A DNA stretch of 64,000 bases from Candidatus Avelusimicrobium pullarium (GTDB taxonomy: Bacteria > Elusimicrobiota > Elusimicrobia > Elusimicrobiales > Elusimicrobiaceae), in NCBI GenBank assembly GCA_944323745.1, contig CALUTQ010000002.1:1-64000 (forward strand), written 5' to 3'. Within the stretch, counting starts at the first letter, position 1; each line of letters starts with the position of its first letter. A model generated the notes under the pieces. The model was not told the origin of the DNA and made no database searches. It worked only from the letters and a program-made list of their open reading frames with translations. Positions 26,322 through 33,680 of the stretch are shown here, piece by piece. The position numbers were made by a program, and so were the translations under genes.

Positions 26322-26350
26322 TTGCGGCAAATACCTCGTTTTTATATAAA
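26322..26350 (+). promoter_or_regulatory. Promoter of the PLP decarboxylase gene
   Basis: TTGCGG, a 17-bp spacer and TATAAA lie just 11 nt before the ATG, implying a leader of only a few bases. The rest of 26092-26321 shows no gene. Confidence 0.5.
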
Positions 26351-26361
26351 ATAATAAACAT

Positions 26362-28296
26362 ATGAAATTGGAAGAAGAAGAAAAATTACCCCCTTTTTAC
26401 AAGGCGCTTAAAAAATACGCCCGAAAGAAGGCCGCTCTTTGGAGCACGCCCGGGCACGCCAGCGGACGGGGGATGCAGGCCACGGCGGCCGGCAGAGATT
26501 TTTATGATTTTTACGGACGCAATTTGTTTCTTTCCGACCTTTCCAGCAGTGTGGCGGAAACAGGTTCCATTCTGGAACACGAAGGCCCCGCCGGCGAAGC
26601 GGAACGTCAGGCCGCGGAAGTGTTTGGCGCGCAGACGACGTTTTTTGTTTTAAACGGCACCTCTACGGCCAATAAAATTGTTTTCTTTTCCACCGTAGCC
26701 CCCAACGACGTGGTATTGGTGGACCGAAACTGCCATAAATCGGTAATGCACGCCATCATTATGAATGAGGCCATCCCCGTTTATCTGCGCCCTAAACCCA
26801 GTTCATACGGGCTGCTGGGGCCTATCGGTATGGAGGAAATGACCAAAGAAGCCGTCCGTGCCAAAATAACGGCCAGCAAATGGGTGCGCAATAAAAAAGC
26901 CGCCAAGGTGCAGCTGGCGGTTTTGACCAATTCCACTTACGACGGCGTAATTTATAATGCCGACAAGATAAAAGCTTTGCTGGCCGATCAAACGCATTTT
27001 TTATTGTTTGACGAAGCTTGGTTTGCCTATGCGGCGTTTCATCCGTTTTATGACGGCCGATACGCGATGAGCCCTTTTCAAAAAAAGCGCGGGGTGCATA
27101 TGCCGGCGGTTTTTGCCACGCAGTCTACGCATAAAATGCTTTTGGCTTTTTCCCAGGGGTCTATGCTGCATTTTAAACAAGGCACCGGCAAACAGGAATT
27201 GGATCCGCAGGGCTTGGTGGAAGCCAATTTGATGCACGCCAGCACCTCTCCTTTTTATCCGCTTTTTGCTTCGCTGGACGTGAGTGCGCGCATTATGAAA
27301 GACCGCGGCTATGAACTGATTAATAAAGCGCTGGATGAAGCCATACGCTTTCGCCACGTGGTGCGTCTGGCAGGAGAGCGGTATCGCAAAAACGGCACTT
27401 GGTGGTTTACCCCGTGGCAACCGCCGCGCAAACGTTTGGAAAAAGATCCCCTGCAATGGAAAATGCAGCCGGATGCCAAATGGACGGGCACTCCGGTAAA
27501 ACCGGAAGACGATTTGTTGCTTGACCCTTTAAAGGTAACTCTTCTGACCCCCGGGGTCAGAGAGGACGCCTCTATGGAAGAAGAAGGCATCCCCGCGGCG
27601 GTGGTGCGCAAATTTTTGGAAAGCAAAAATATCGTTCCGGAAAAAATTGGTTTTTATAATTTACTTTTCCTTTTTGCGCCCGGGGTAAGTATGGACCGCA
27701 GCCGCGAATTGTTGGAAGCATTGCATTCTTTTAAAACGGCCTATGACGAAAATATGCCTTTAAAAGAGGTGTTCCCCGCTTTGCAGAAGGCATATCCGGA
27801 ATTTTATCCCGAGCAGGAAGGCCTTAAAGACCTTTGCCGACGGCTGCATACTTTTCTGAAAGGCAAACAAATTATGAAAACGGTTTCTTCCCTTTACAGC
27901 ACATTGCCCGAACAGGCCCTTTTGCCGCACAAGGCCTATTACGGGTTGGTGGAAGGAAAAACGGAATATGTGCCTTTGGCGGAAGCGGCGGGGCGCGTAA
28001 GCGTGTTTATGATTTTGCCTTATCCGCCCGGGGTGCCGTTAATTATGCCAGGGGAACGCTTCCCGCAGCAAGGAGGCGAAATCCTTTCCTTTTTACAAGC
28101 CAGCCAAGAGCTGGACAATCTTTTCCCGGGGTTTGAGACGGAGTTTCACGGTATAAAAAAAGTGTATGCAAACGGACGTACGATTTATATGATTAATTGC
28201 CTTAAAAAGATAAAAGACATCAGTTTTCGTATGGACCGCCACCCTTCCGCCCCGCCGGAAGAACCGCCGGAAGGAGAAGGCAAAACGGCAAATTAA
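26362..28296 (+). CDS. PLP-dependent Orn/Lys/Arg decarboxylase, lacking the N-terminal wing
   Basis: This 644-residue fold-type I enzyme has STPGHASGRG in the substrate entry loop, LNGTSTANK for PLP phosphate binding, LLFDEAWFA with the PLP-binding Asp, and the Schiff-base Lys in QSTHKMLLAFSQG. The C-terminal decarboxylase domain is present (VREDASMEEEGIPA onward). It begins directly at the PLP domain and lacks the roughly 130-residue CheY-like wing of AdiA/CadA (about 715-755 residues). Arginine is the favoured substrate because aaxABC is adjacent, but lysine or ornithine cannot be excluded. Confidence 0.85.
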   Translation: MKLEEEEKLPPFYKALKKYARKKAALWSTPGHASGRGMQATAAGRDFYDFYGRNLFLSDLSSSVAETGSILEHEGPAGEAERQAAEVFGAQTTFFVLNGTSTANKIVFFSTVAPNDVVLVDRNCHKSVMHAIIMNEAIPVYLRPKPSSYGLLGPIGMEEMTKEAVRAKITASKWVRNKKAAKVQLAVLTNSTYDGVIYNADKIKALLADQTHFLLFDEAWFAYAAFHPFYDGRYAMSPFQKKRGVHMPAVFATQSTHKMLLAFSQGSMLHFKQGTGKQELDPQGLVEANLMHASTSPFYPLFASLDVSARIMKDRGYELINKALDEAIRFRHVVRLAGERYRKNGTWWFTPWQPPRKRLEKDPLQWKMQPDAKWTGTPVKPEDDLLLDPLKVTLLTPGVREDASMEEEGIPAAVVRKFLESKNIVPEKIGFYNLLFLFAPGVSMDRSRELLEALHSFKTAYDENMPLKEVFPALQKAYPEFYPEQEGLKDLCRRLHTFLKGKQIMKTVSSLYSTLPEQALLPHKAYYGLVEGKTEYVPLAEAAGRVSVFMILPYPPGVPLIMPGERFPQQGGEILSFLQASQELDNLFPGFETEFHGIKKVYANGRTIYMINCLKKIKDISFRMDRHPSAPPEEPPEGEGKTAN

Positions 28297-28303
28297 ACCC
28301 GAT

Positions 28304-28342
28304 AAAACCGCCCGTGCGTTCTTATACCTCGGGCGGTTTTTT
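28304..28342. terminator. Bidirectional terminator overlapping the channel gene end
   Basis: AAAACCGCCCG and CGGGCGGTTTT flank a 13-nt loop. The stop codon of the minus-strand potassium channel gene lies within the loop and 3' arm region. Confidence 0.8.
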
Positions 28343-29077
28343 GGTGCTTTTTTCAAAGCGTTGTATTTCCTGCACGATTCCAGCCGTCAGCACCGCCGTA
28401 GTGATGGCAAAAAGCATAAGCCCCAACGCCACCGTGCAAACGGCAATGGCTTTGCCGAAATAGGTAACGGGCACAATGTCGCCATAGCCTAGGGTGGTAA
28501 ACGTCTCCGCCGACCACCACAGCGCGTCAAGCATATTTTTAAACACTTCCGGCTGGGCTACGTGTTCCACGCGGTAAATGGTAAAGGCGCTCCACACCCA
28601 CAGCATTAAAATAAAAGCGCCGCAAATCATCAGTTCCGATTTCTTTTTGGAAATTACCGTGTCCATCAGCTCAATGGCGTTGGTGTAGCGCATCAGCATC
28701 AAAATGCGGAAAACGCGCAGCATACGCAGGTACCCCGCGCCCAAAATAAAAAAAGGCGATATGGCCAAAAGGTCAATAATCATCAGCGGGGTGAGCATAT
28801 ATTTAATGCGTCCGGCAATGGGACGGCTGTAGCGCGGGTCGGCCGTGCAGGTTATAAGGCGCAGGGCATATTCCAGCGCAAAGACGAAACTGATAAACAA
28901 ATCGGTATGCAGTATCCAGCGTTTCAGCGCGGGGGAAGCGTCGTTGAGACTTTCAATAACGTCTATGGGGACGCTGAGCAAAATAAGCAAAATGATAAAA
29001 CTGTTGATAACGTAAGTGAGCTTACTGCGGTGATTAAATTGAAGCGTATTGTAAACGGCGTGTTTGGCACGGGTCAT
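28322..29077 (-). CDS. Voltage-gated-type potassium channel
   Basis: This 251-residue protein has six membrane helices. S4-like YLRMLRVFRILMLMR carries Arg at three-residue intervals. The pore loop has the selectivity filter TLGYGD at about residue 197, followed by S6. It is the KvAP/VIC type with no C-terminal RCK domain. It should conduct K+ across the inner membrane. GGGGG precedes the start. It faces the acid-resistance genes convergently; a link through membrane potential is speculative. Confidence 0.88.
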   Translation of the reverse strand: MTRAKHAVYNTLQFNHRSKLTYVINSFIILLILLSVPIDVIESLNDASPALKRWILHTDLFISFVFALEYALRLITCTADPRYSRPIAGRIKYMLTPLMIIDLLAISPFFILGAGYLRMLRVFRILMLMRYTNAIELMDTVISKKKSELMICGAFILMLWVWSAFTIYRVEHVAQPEVFKNMLDALWWSAETFTTLGYGDIVPVTYFGKAIAVCTVALGLMLFAITTAVLTAGIVQEIQRFEKSTKKPPEV

Positions 29078-29142
29078 AGTTTCCCCCTTTCTTTAGCAAA
29101 GGGTAATAAATTAGACGGCCGCCGGGCAAGGTTTTTTTGAGG

Positions 29143-29967
29143 CTAGTCCTGTGCGGGGTCTTTGGCGGAAAACTGCACCTCCGCCGATAAACGGCCGCGG
29201 TTGCAGTAGGCCAAAATTTCTTTGCGCAGGGCCCGCCAAAAGGCGGAGCCGTCGTGCTTATAAATGTCCTCGTACGCTTTAAGCAACTGCGGGTGGCGGC
29301 GGTTAATGTAAAGCAATACCCGCGGCAGGGAAGCGGCGCGCAGCTTGAGGTTTTCAAAAGAAAAACGGTCCGTAAAGGGGCCTGCGGCTTCCAGTACGGC
29401 CTTCCAGTCCGACAAATACGGGAAAATGGGCGAAACGTGCACCCAGGTGCGTATGCCGTTTTCGTGCAGGGTTTTTAAAGCGTTCAGCCGTTCTGGTACG
29501 CAAGCGGCAAACGGTTCGGTGTCTTGGCGGAAAGCGTCGTCTGTGGTGTTTATGGAAAAGCCTACCGTTACGTCGGGCAGTTGTTTAAGCACGTCCATAT
29601 CGCGCAGTACCAGCGCCGATTTGGTAAGTATGGTTACCGCCGCGCCGCTGTAGCGCAGCTGCTGCAGCAGTTTGCGCGTGAGGGCGTATTTTTCTTCCAG
29701 CGGGTTATAACAGTCGGTAACGGAACTGAGAAATACGTTTTTGCCGCGCAAATCTACCGGACGGGATGAAGTGCTGCGTATTTTGACGTCGGTAAAAGTG
29801 CCCCAGGGCTCGTCGTGGTTGGAAAAACGCTTCATAAACTCGGCATAGCAATACATACAGCGGTGCGGGCAGCCCACATAGGGATTAATCACGTAATCTG
29901 TGCCCGGCAGTTTGGAAGGGTTAATGTAGCCTTTGGCTATGATTTCTTTTATTTTGATATTCTCCAT
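29143..29967 (-). CDS. SPL-family radical SAM protein
   Basis: This 274-residue protein has the radical SAM Cys motif C-x3-C-x2-C (CPHRCMYCY at about residue 33) in the SplB/Rv2578c-like context YVINPYVGCPHRC, followed by SSVTDCYNPLE and ILTKS. Members are related to spore photoproduct lyase, but in non-sporulating bacteria the substrate is unknown. It is divergent from the sirtuin gene, and GGGGCTGAA precedes ATG. Confidence 0.88.
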   Translation of the reverse strand: MENIKIKEIIAKGYINPSKLPGTDYVINPYVGCPHRCMYCYAEFMKRFSNHDEPWGTFTDVKIRSTSSRPVDLRGKNVFLSSVTDCYNPLEEKYALTRKLLQQLRYSGAAVTILTKSALVLRDMDVLKQLPDVTVGFSINTTDDAFRQDTEPFAACVPERLNALKTLHENGIRTWVHVSPIFPYLSDWKAVLEAAGPFTDRFSFENLKLRAASLPRVLLYINRRHPQLLKAYEDIYKHDGSAFWRALRKEILAYCNRGRLSAEVQFSAKDPAQD

Positions 29968-29998
29968 TTCAGCCCCGATATTTTATATTATAGCAGGT

Positions 29999-30718
29999 AT
30001 GAACGAAGCGATAAATTTAATTAAAAACGCCCGCCGCGGCGTGGCCTTTACGGGGGCCGGCATATCGGTGGAAAGCGGCATCCCGCCCTTTACGGGCCAA
30101 GGCGGTTTGTGGAATCAGTATGATCCCAAATTTATTGAGCTGGACTTTTTTTATGCTCACCCCAAACGCAGTTGGGAAGAAATGAAAAAGATTTTTTTCA
30201 GCTGTATGCAGGAAGCGCAGCCCAACAAAGCCCATCAGGTGATTGCCGCGCTGGAAGCCCGCGGCGGTTTTGCCGGCGTGATTACGCAAAATATTGACGG
30301 CCTGCATCAAAAAGCCGGCAGTAAAAACGTGCAGGAGTTCCACGGCACTATCCGTCATATGCACTGCATAGAATGCGGGCGAACGTATCAAACGCCGGAC
30401 GTCAATTTGGACACATTGCCCCCCACCTGTTTTTGCGGCGGCGTGCTGAAACCCGATTTTGTTTTTTACGGGGAAGGCATCCCCCCCGCGGCGTATCAAA
30501 ACTCGGTGGAGCTGGCCTCTAATGCCGACGTGATGCTGGTGGTGGGCACGGCCGGGCAGGTAATGCCGGCTTGCAGTTTGCCGCTTTTGGCTAAAGAGCA
30601 CGGAGCCAAAATTATAGAAGTAAACACCTTGCCTTCCGCTTACACCAACGGCGTGAGCGACTATTTCTTTCAGCAAAAGGCTACGGAGTTTTTTGCCGCG
30701 CTGGAAAAGCATTTATAG
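29999..30718 (+). CDS. cobB: SIR2-family NAD-dependent protein deacylase
   Basis: This 239-residue protein has the NAD-binding GAGISVESGIPPF, then TQNIDGLHQKAG with the catalytic His in EFHGT, and four zinc Cys (CIEC and CFC). The usual GIPxFR reads GIPPFTG, so the FR Arg is missing, as in some divergent sirtuins. TATTAT lies exactly 7 nt before ATG 29999 and no good Shine-Dalgarno is seen, which points to a leaderless mRNA and rules out the longer upstream start. Confidence 0.9.
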   Translation: MNEAINLIKNARRGVAFTGAGISVESGIPPFTGQGGLWNQYDPKFIELDFFYAHPKRSWEEMKKIFFSCMQEAQPNKAHQVIAALEARGGFAGVITQNIDGLHQKAGSKNVQEFHGTIRHMHCIECGRTYQTPDVNLDTLPPTCFCGGVLKPDFVFYGEGIPPAAYQNSVELASNADVMLVVGTAGQVMPACSLPLLAKEHGAKIIEVNTLPSAYTNGVSDYFFQQKATEFFAALEKHL

Positions 30719-30730
30719 TTTGGTGTATTT

Positions 30731-30759
30731 AAAAAAACCCGCCTTAAGGCGGCTTTTTT
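30731..30759. terminator. Terminator after the sirtuin gene
   Basis: CCGCC-TTAA-GGCGG flanked by A and T runs. The following 30760-30895 shows no gene. Confidence 0.75.
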
Positions 30760-30895
30760 GCATCAGACCTGTAAGGGCGGTTTTGCTTTGCGCAGGGAAT
30801 GCTTGGGGCGGAAATAAAAAACGACAACCTGTTTTCGGCCGCCACAGCCCCCCGACAAGTCCGCCGGAAAGCGGCCTGTAAAAGAGAAAACCTGT

Positions 30896-31483
30896 TTACA
30901 GCGCGGCGTTTTGGGCGGCCACTTGGTCTTCGGTTTCTTTCATAGCCTGCAGGGTCATATCCAGCAGTTTGTCCAACTCCCAACCCAGCATTTGCGCCCC
31001 TTGTTTGATTACGTCGCGCGAACAGCCGGCGGCAAATTTCTTGTCTTTAAATTTCTTTTTCAAACTGGCCAGTTCCATATCCTTGGTGCTTTTGGACGGA
31101 CGCATCCGCGCCGCCGCGCCGATAAGGCCAGTCAGCTCGTCGCAGGCAAAGAGCACTTTTTCCATTTCGTGCTGCGGCGCCACATCGCTTACCAACCCGT
31201 AGCCGTGGCTGCATATGCTGTGAATCAGTTCGTCCTCGGCGGCGATTTCTTTTAAAAGTTCGGGGGCTTTTTTGCAGTGCTGGTCGGGGTATTGTTCAAA
31301 GTCAATATCGTGCAGCAAGCCGCACAGGGCCCAGTAATCGGCCTCTGCGGCGTAGCCCAATTGGTTGGCATACCAACGCATAACGGCTTCCACCGTCAGA
31401 GCGTGCAGCAGGTGAAAAGGCTGCTGATTGTATTTTTTCAGCAGGGACAAAGCCTGCTCTCTGTTAATGTGTGTAGTCGGCAT
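30896..31483 (-). CDS. HD-domain hydrolase
   Basis: This 195-residue protein has HD-superfamily metal ligands: His in PFHLLHALTVEAV, the HD pair in LLHDIDFEQYP, His in CSHGYG, and a later Asp in ACDELTG. HDIG-type proteins of this length are often nucleotide phosphohydrolases or predicted hydrolases. It sits 14 bp downstream of the GDPD-like gene in one operon, with AGGAG before the ATG. Confidence 0.85.
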   Translation of the reverse strand: MPTTHINREQALSLLKKYNQQPFHLLHALTVEAVMRWYANQLGYAAEADYWALCGLLHDIDFEQYPDQHCKKAPELLKEIAAEDELIHSICSHGYGLVSDVAPQHEMEKVLFACDELTGLIGAAARMRPSKSTKDMELASLKKKFKDKKFAAGCSRDVIKQGAQMLGWELDKLLDMTLQAMKETEDQVAAQNAAL

Positions 31484-31497
31484 AATTCTCCTGCAAG

Positions 31498-32280
31498 TTA
31501 AAAAGGAAAGTGCGTATATTCATCCTGCATAAAGATGAGTACGGAAGGGTCTTTAAACATTGCCTCTTTTAAAAATTTTTTCTTTAAACTGGGGCGCACC
31601 GTCGTGGCGCTGTAAATGGCCTTGTTATAGTGCGGAAAATAGGCTTTTAAATAAGGATATTTGCCCAAACTGCCGGCAATGGCAAAGGGCTGATATTGGC
31701 GCAGCAGTTCTTGCATTTCGGCGTTGAGGCGGGCGCGTTTTTCGGCATTGCCGCCGTCTTCGTTGAAACCGTCTATGACGGAAAGCAAAACAGGAAAACC
31801 GTTTTGCTTTAGCAAGAGGGGTGTTTCGCCGGCGGTTGTTTCAAAAAGCATACGGCGGGGATTGATACTGAAGTGTTGGACCGCTTTTTTCAGGCGGTCT
31901 ATATCTGCTTGGGTTAAATGCGTCTTTAGGTCAATCCACCAGGTTTTTTGGGACGGGTCTTTAACGGCGGAAAAAATGTCGCATAAACTAACCGCATTTT
32001 TAAATTCGCTTTCGTCGTGCGCTACCCGCAGTTGGCCGTTGACGCGGTTTAAGTCCACCTCAAAGCCGTTGTAGCGGGCGTCTTTGGCACGGGCTCTTGC
32101 AACGCTGTTGACGGCGTGCACCATATGCACTTGCGGCCGGCTGGACAAAGAAGCCACCGCAGACGGAGCCGTCAGTGGTGTTATCGGTCTCATTTGCAGC
32201 CATACATAACCGTACATTGCACTGCTGTAAAGCAAAGCGGCACAAATAAGAACGAGAAAAACGCGTAATAAGGTTTTCAT
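31498..32280 (-). CDS. GDPD-like (FAM151-type) membrane-anchored protein
   Basis: This 260-residue protein has an N-terminal membrane helix (about 5-30). The mature domain starts HAVNSVARA, followed by GFEVDLNRVNGQLRVAHDE, the pattern of glycerophosphodiester phosphodiesterase-like TIM barrels (H..N.., E-x-D, HD). FAM151/menorin-like members share HAVNS. The catalytic pair of His is present, but no activity is assured. TACAAT lies 6 nt before ATG 32280 and there is no Shine-Dalgarno, so it is a leaderless candidate. It is co-transcribed with the HD gene. Confidence 0.6.
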   Translation of the reverse strand: MKTLLRVFLVLICAALLYSSAMYGYVWLQMRPITPLTAPSAVASLSSRPQVHMVHAVNSVARARAKDARYNGFEVDLNRVNGQLRVAHDESEFKNAVSLCDIFSAVKDPSQKTWWIDLKTHLTQADIDRLKKAVQHFSINPRRMLFETTAGETPLLLKQNGFPVLLSVIDGFNEDGGNAEKRARLNAEMQELLRQYQPFAIAGSLGKYPYLKAYFPHYNKAIYSATTVRPSLKKKFLKEAMFKDPSVLIFMQDEYTHFPF

Positions 32281-32325
32281 AAAAATATTGTAGCAATTTA
32301 GCATTTGCTTACGCGCCGCAAGCGC

Positions 32326-32356
32326 AAAAACGCCCGCCGGTAGTCAGCGGGCGTTT
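32326..32356 (-). terminator. Terminator after the second DUF805 gene
   Basis: AAACGCCCGC and GCGGGCGTTT flank a 9-nt loop and end in T on the minus strand. Confidence 0.85.
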
Positions 32357-32370
32357 GGCAAGACAAAAGC

Positions 32371-32721
32371 TTATTTGTCAAAGCGGTTAGGGGCCGGCTG
32401 AGTAGGCATAACAAGCAGAATAAGCAGAATCAGCGTCCCGATAAACGGCAGAAAGTTAAGCAGCTGCCACCAGCCGCTGCGATTGGTGTCGTGTAAACGG
32501 CGGGCGCTGATAGACAAAAACGGCAGCAGAATCGCCAAATTATACAGCGGGTCTAAAAGACCGAAAAATCTGCTGCTGATAAAAGCCAAGGACTTCAGTA
32601 TCAGTATTATAATTGCATTGAACAGGAAGAACATCCAGAATTGTTTACGGGTGGCACGGCCTTCAAAGTTAAAATAGTTGCTTTTTAAAACGTCCCAATA
32701 GTAGGTCTTAAAAGCGTTCAT
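32371..32721 (-). CDS. DUF805 membrane protein (copy 2)
   Basis: This 116-residue protein has three or four membrane helices. DUF805 signatures are FEGRATRKQFW at the N-terminus and RRLHDTNRSGWW in the centre. Function is unknown. It is paralogous to the next gene (identical RRLHDTNRSGWW and same length). AAGGAG precedes the ATG. Confidence 0.88.
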   Translation of the reverse strand: MNAFKTYYWDVLKSNYFNFEGRATRKQFWMFFLFNAIIILILKSLAFISSRFFGLLDPLYNLAILLPFLSISARRLHDTNRSGWWQLLNFLPFIGTLILLILLVMPTQPAPNRFDK

Positions 32722-32783
32722 TTTTTTCTCCTTGAGTTAAAAATAATAACACACATACTATAGCATTTTATGGAAAATGTTTA

Positions 32784-33134
32784 TCAAAAAGGTTTTTGGC
32801 CAAACCGATTGGGCCCCAAAGTGCCGCCCAAAATAAGCAGAATAAAAAGCCAAATTTGGCCGATAAGCGGCACAAAGTTAATCAAAATCCACCAGCCGCT
32901 GCGGTTTGTGTCGTGCAGGCGGCGCACGGTGATGGCCCACGAAGGAAAGAAAAACACCGCCCCCGTCAGCCACGCCAAAAAAGACACACTCCCGTCGGCC
33001 CCTTTGCCGCCGGTTAAAGCCGTTACCAGGCCCGTAATAACCCAGGCCCATAACATAAAAAACCAGAACTGGGCGCGGTTGGCCCGTCCTTGAAAAACAA
33101 AGTACTTGGCAAAAGCATTTGTTAAATATTTCAT
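32784..33134 (-). CDS. DUF805 membrane protein (copy 1)
   Basis: This 116-residue protein is a tandem paralogue of the preceding one: FQGRANRAQFW and RRLHDTNRSGWW. It has a Gly/Ala loop (GGKGADG) between helices 1 and 2. GAGGAGG precedes the ATG. The 62-bp gap and separate Shine-Dalgarno suggest co-transcription of the two. Confidence 0.88.
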   Translation of the reverse strand: MKYLTNAFAKYFVFQGRANRAQFWFFMLWAWVITGLVTALTGGKGADGSVSFLAWLTGAVFFFPSWAITVRRLHDTNRSGWWILINFVPLIGQIWLFILLILGGTLGPNRFGQKPF

Positions 33135-33208
33135 TTATTTCCTCCTCTTTGTATAAACTATAGCACTTTAAAAATAACTTTAACGGAACAAAAGAAGGTT
33201 AGTTTTCT

Positions 33209-33673
33209 TTATGCCGTTTTGCTTACGTCTATCCAAGGGGCGGCCGTAAGCTGCTGCAGTTCCTGCGGGGTAAGGCGTACGGCGTTATCGGGCGCGCCGG
33301 CAGCGGGGTAGACTACGTCCAGCGGGCGGACGCTTTCGTCCAAATAGACTTTGACGCCTTCGTTAAGCGCAAACGGGCACACGCCGCCTGCCGGATGACC
33401 GGTCAGCTGCTCCACTTCTGTCCCGTGCGGAAAGGACGGTTTTTCGTGAAAGAGAGCCTTAAATTTGCGGTTATCTATGCGGGCAGAGCCTGCCAGACAA
33501 ATTACCACCGGCCCTTGGCGGGTTTTAAACGCCAGCGTTTTGACAATGTGGCGCGGCGCACAGCCTACGGCCTGTGCCGCCAGCTCCACCGTGGCGGAGG
33601 ACTGGGCAAAATGCAGGTAGCGCTCCTGCAAATGGTGCTGGGCCAGAAAGGCTTTTACTTGTTCGGTGCGCAT
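33209..33673 (-). CDS. YbaK/EbsC-type aminoacyl-tRNA deacylase
   Basis: This 154-residue protein has the YbaK/ProX fold: HIVKTLAFKT with the key Lys, then VVICLAGSARID, HPAGGVCPFAL (the GxxP-type loop) and VYLDES. It hydrolyses mischarged tRNA, for example Cys-tRNA(Pro). It starts 7 bp after the sulfatase gene, so it is in the same operon. Confidence 0.88.
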   Translation of the reverse strand: MRTEQVKAFLAQHHLQERYLHFAQSSATVELAAQAVGCAPRHIVKTLAFKTRQGPVVICLAGSARIDNRKFKALFHEKPSFPHGTEVEQLTGHPAGGVCPFALNEGVKVYLDESVRPLDVVYPAAGAPDNAVRLTPQELQQLTAAPWIDVSKTA

Positions 33674-33680
33674 AGAGAAA

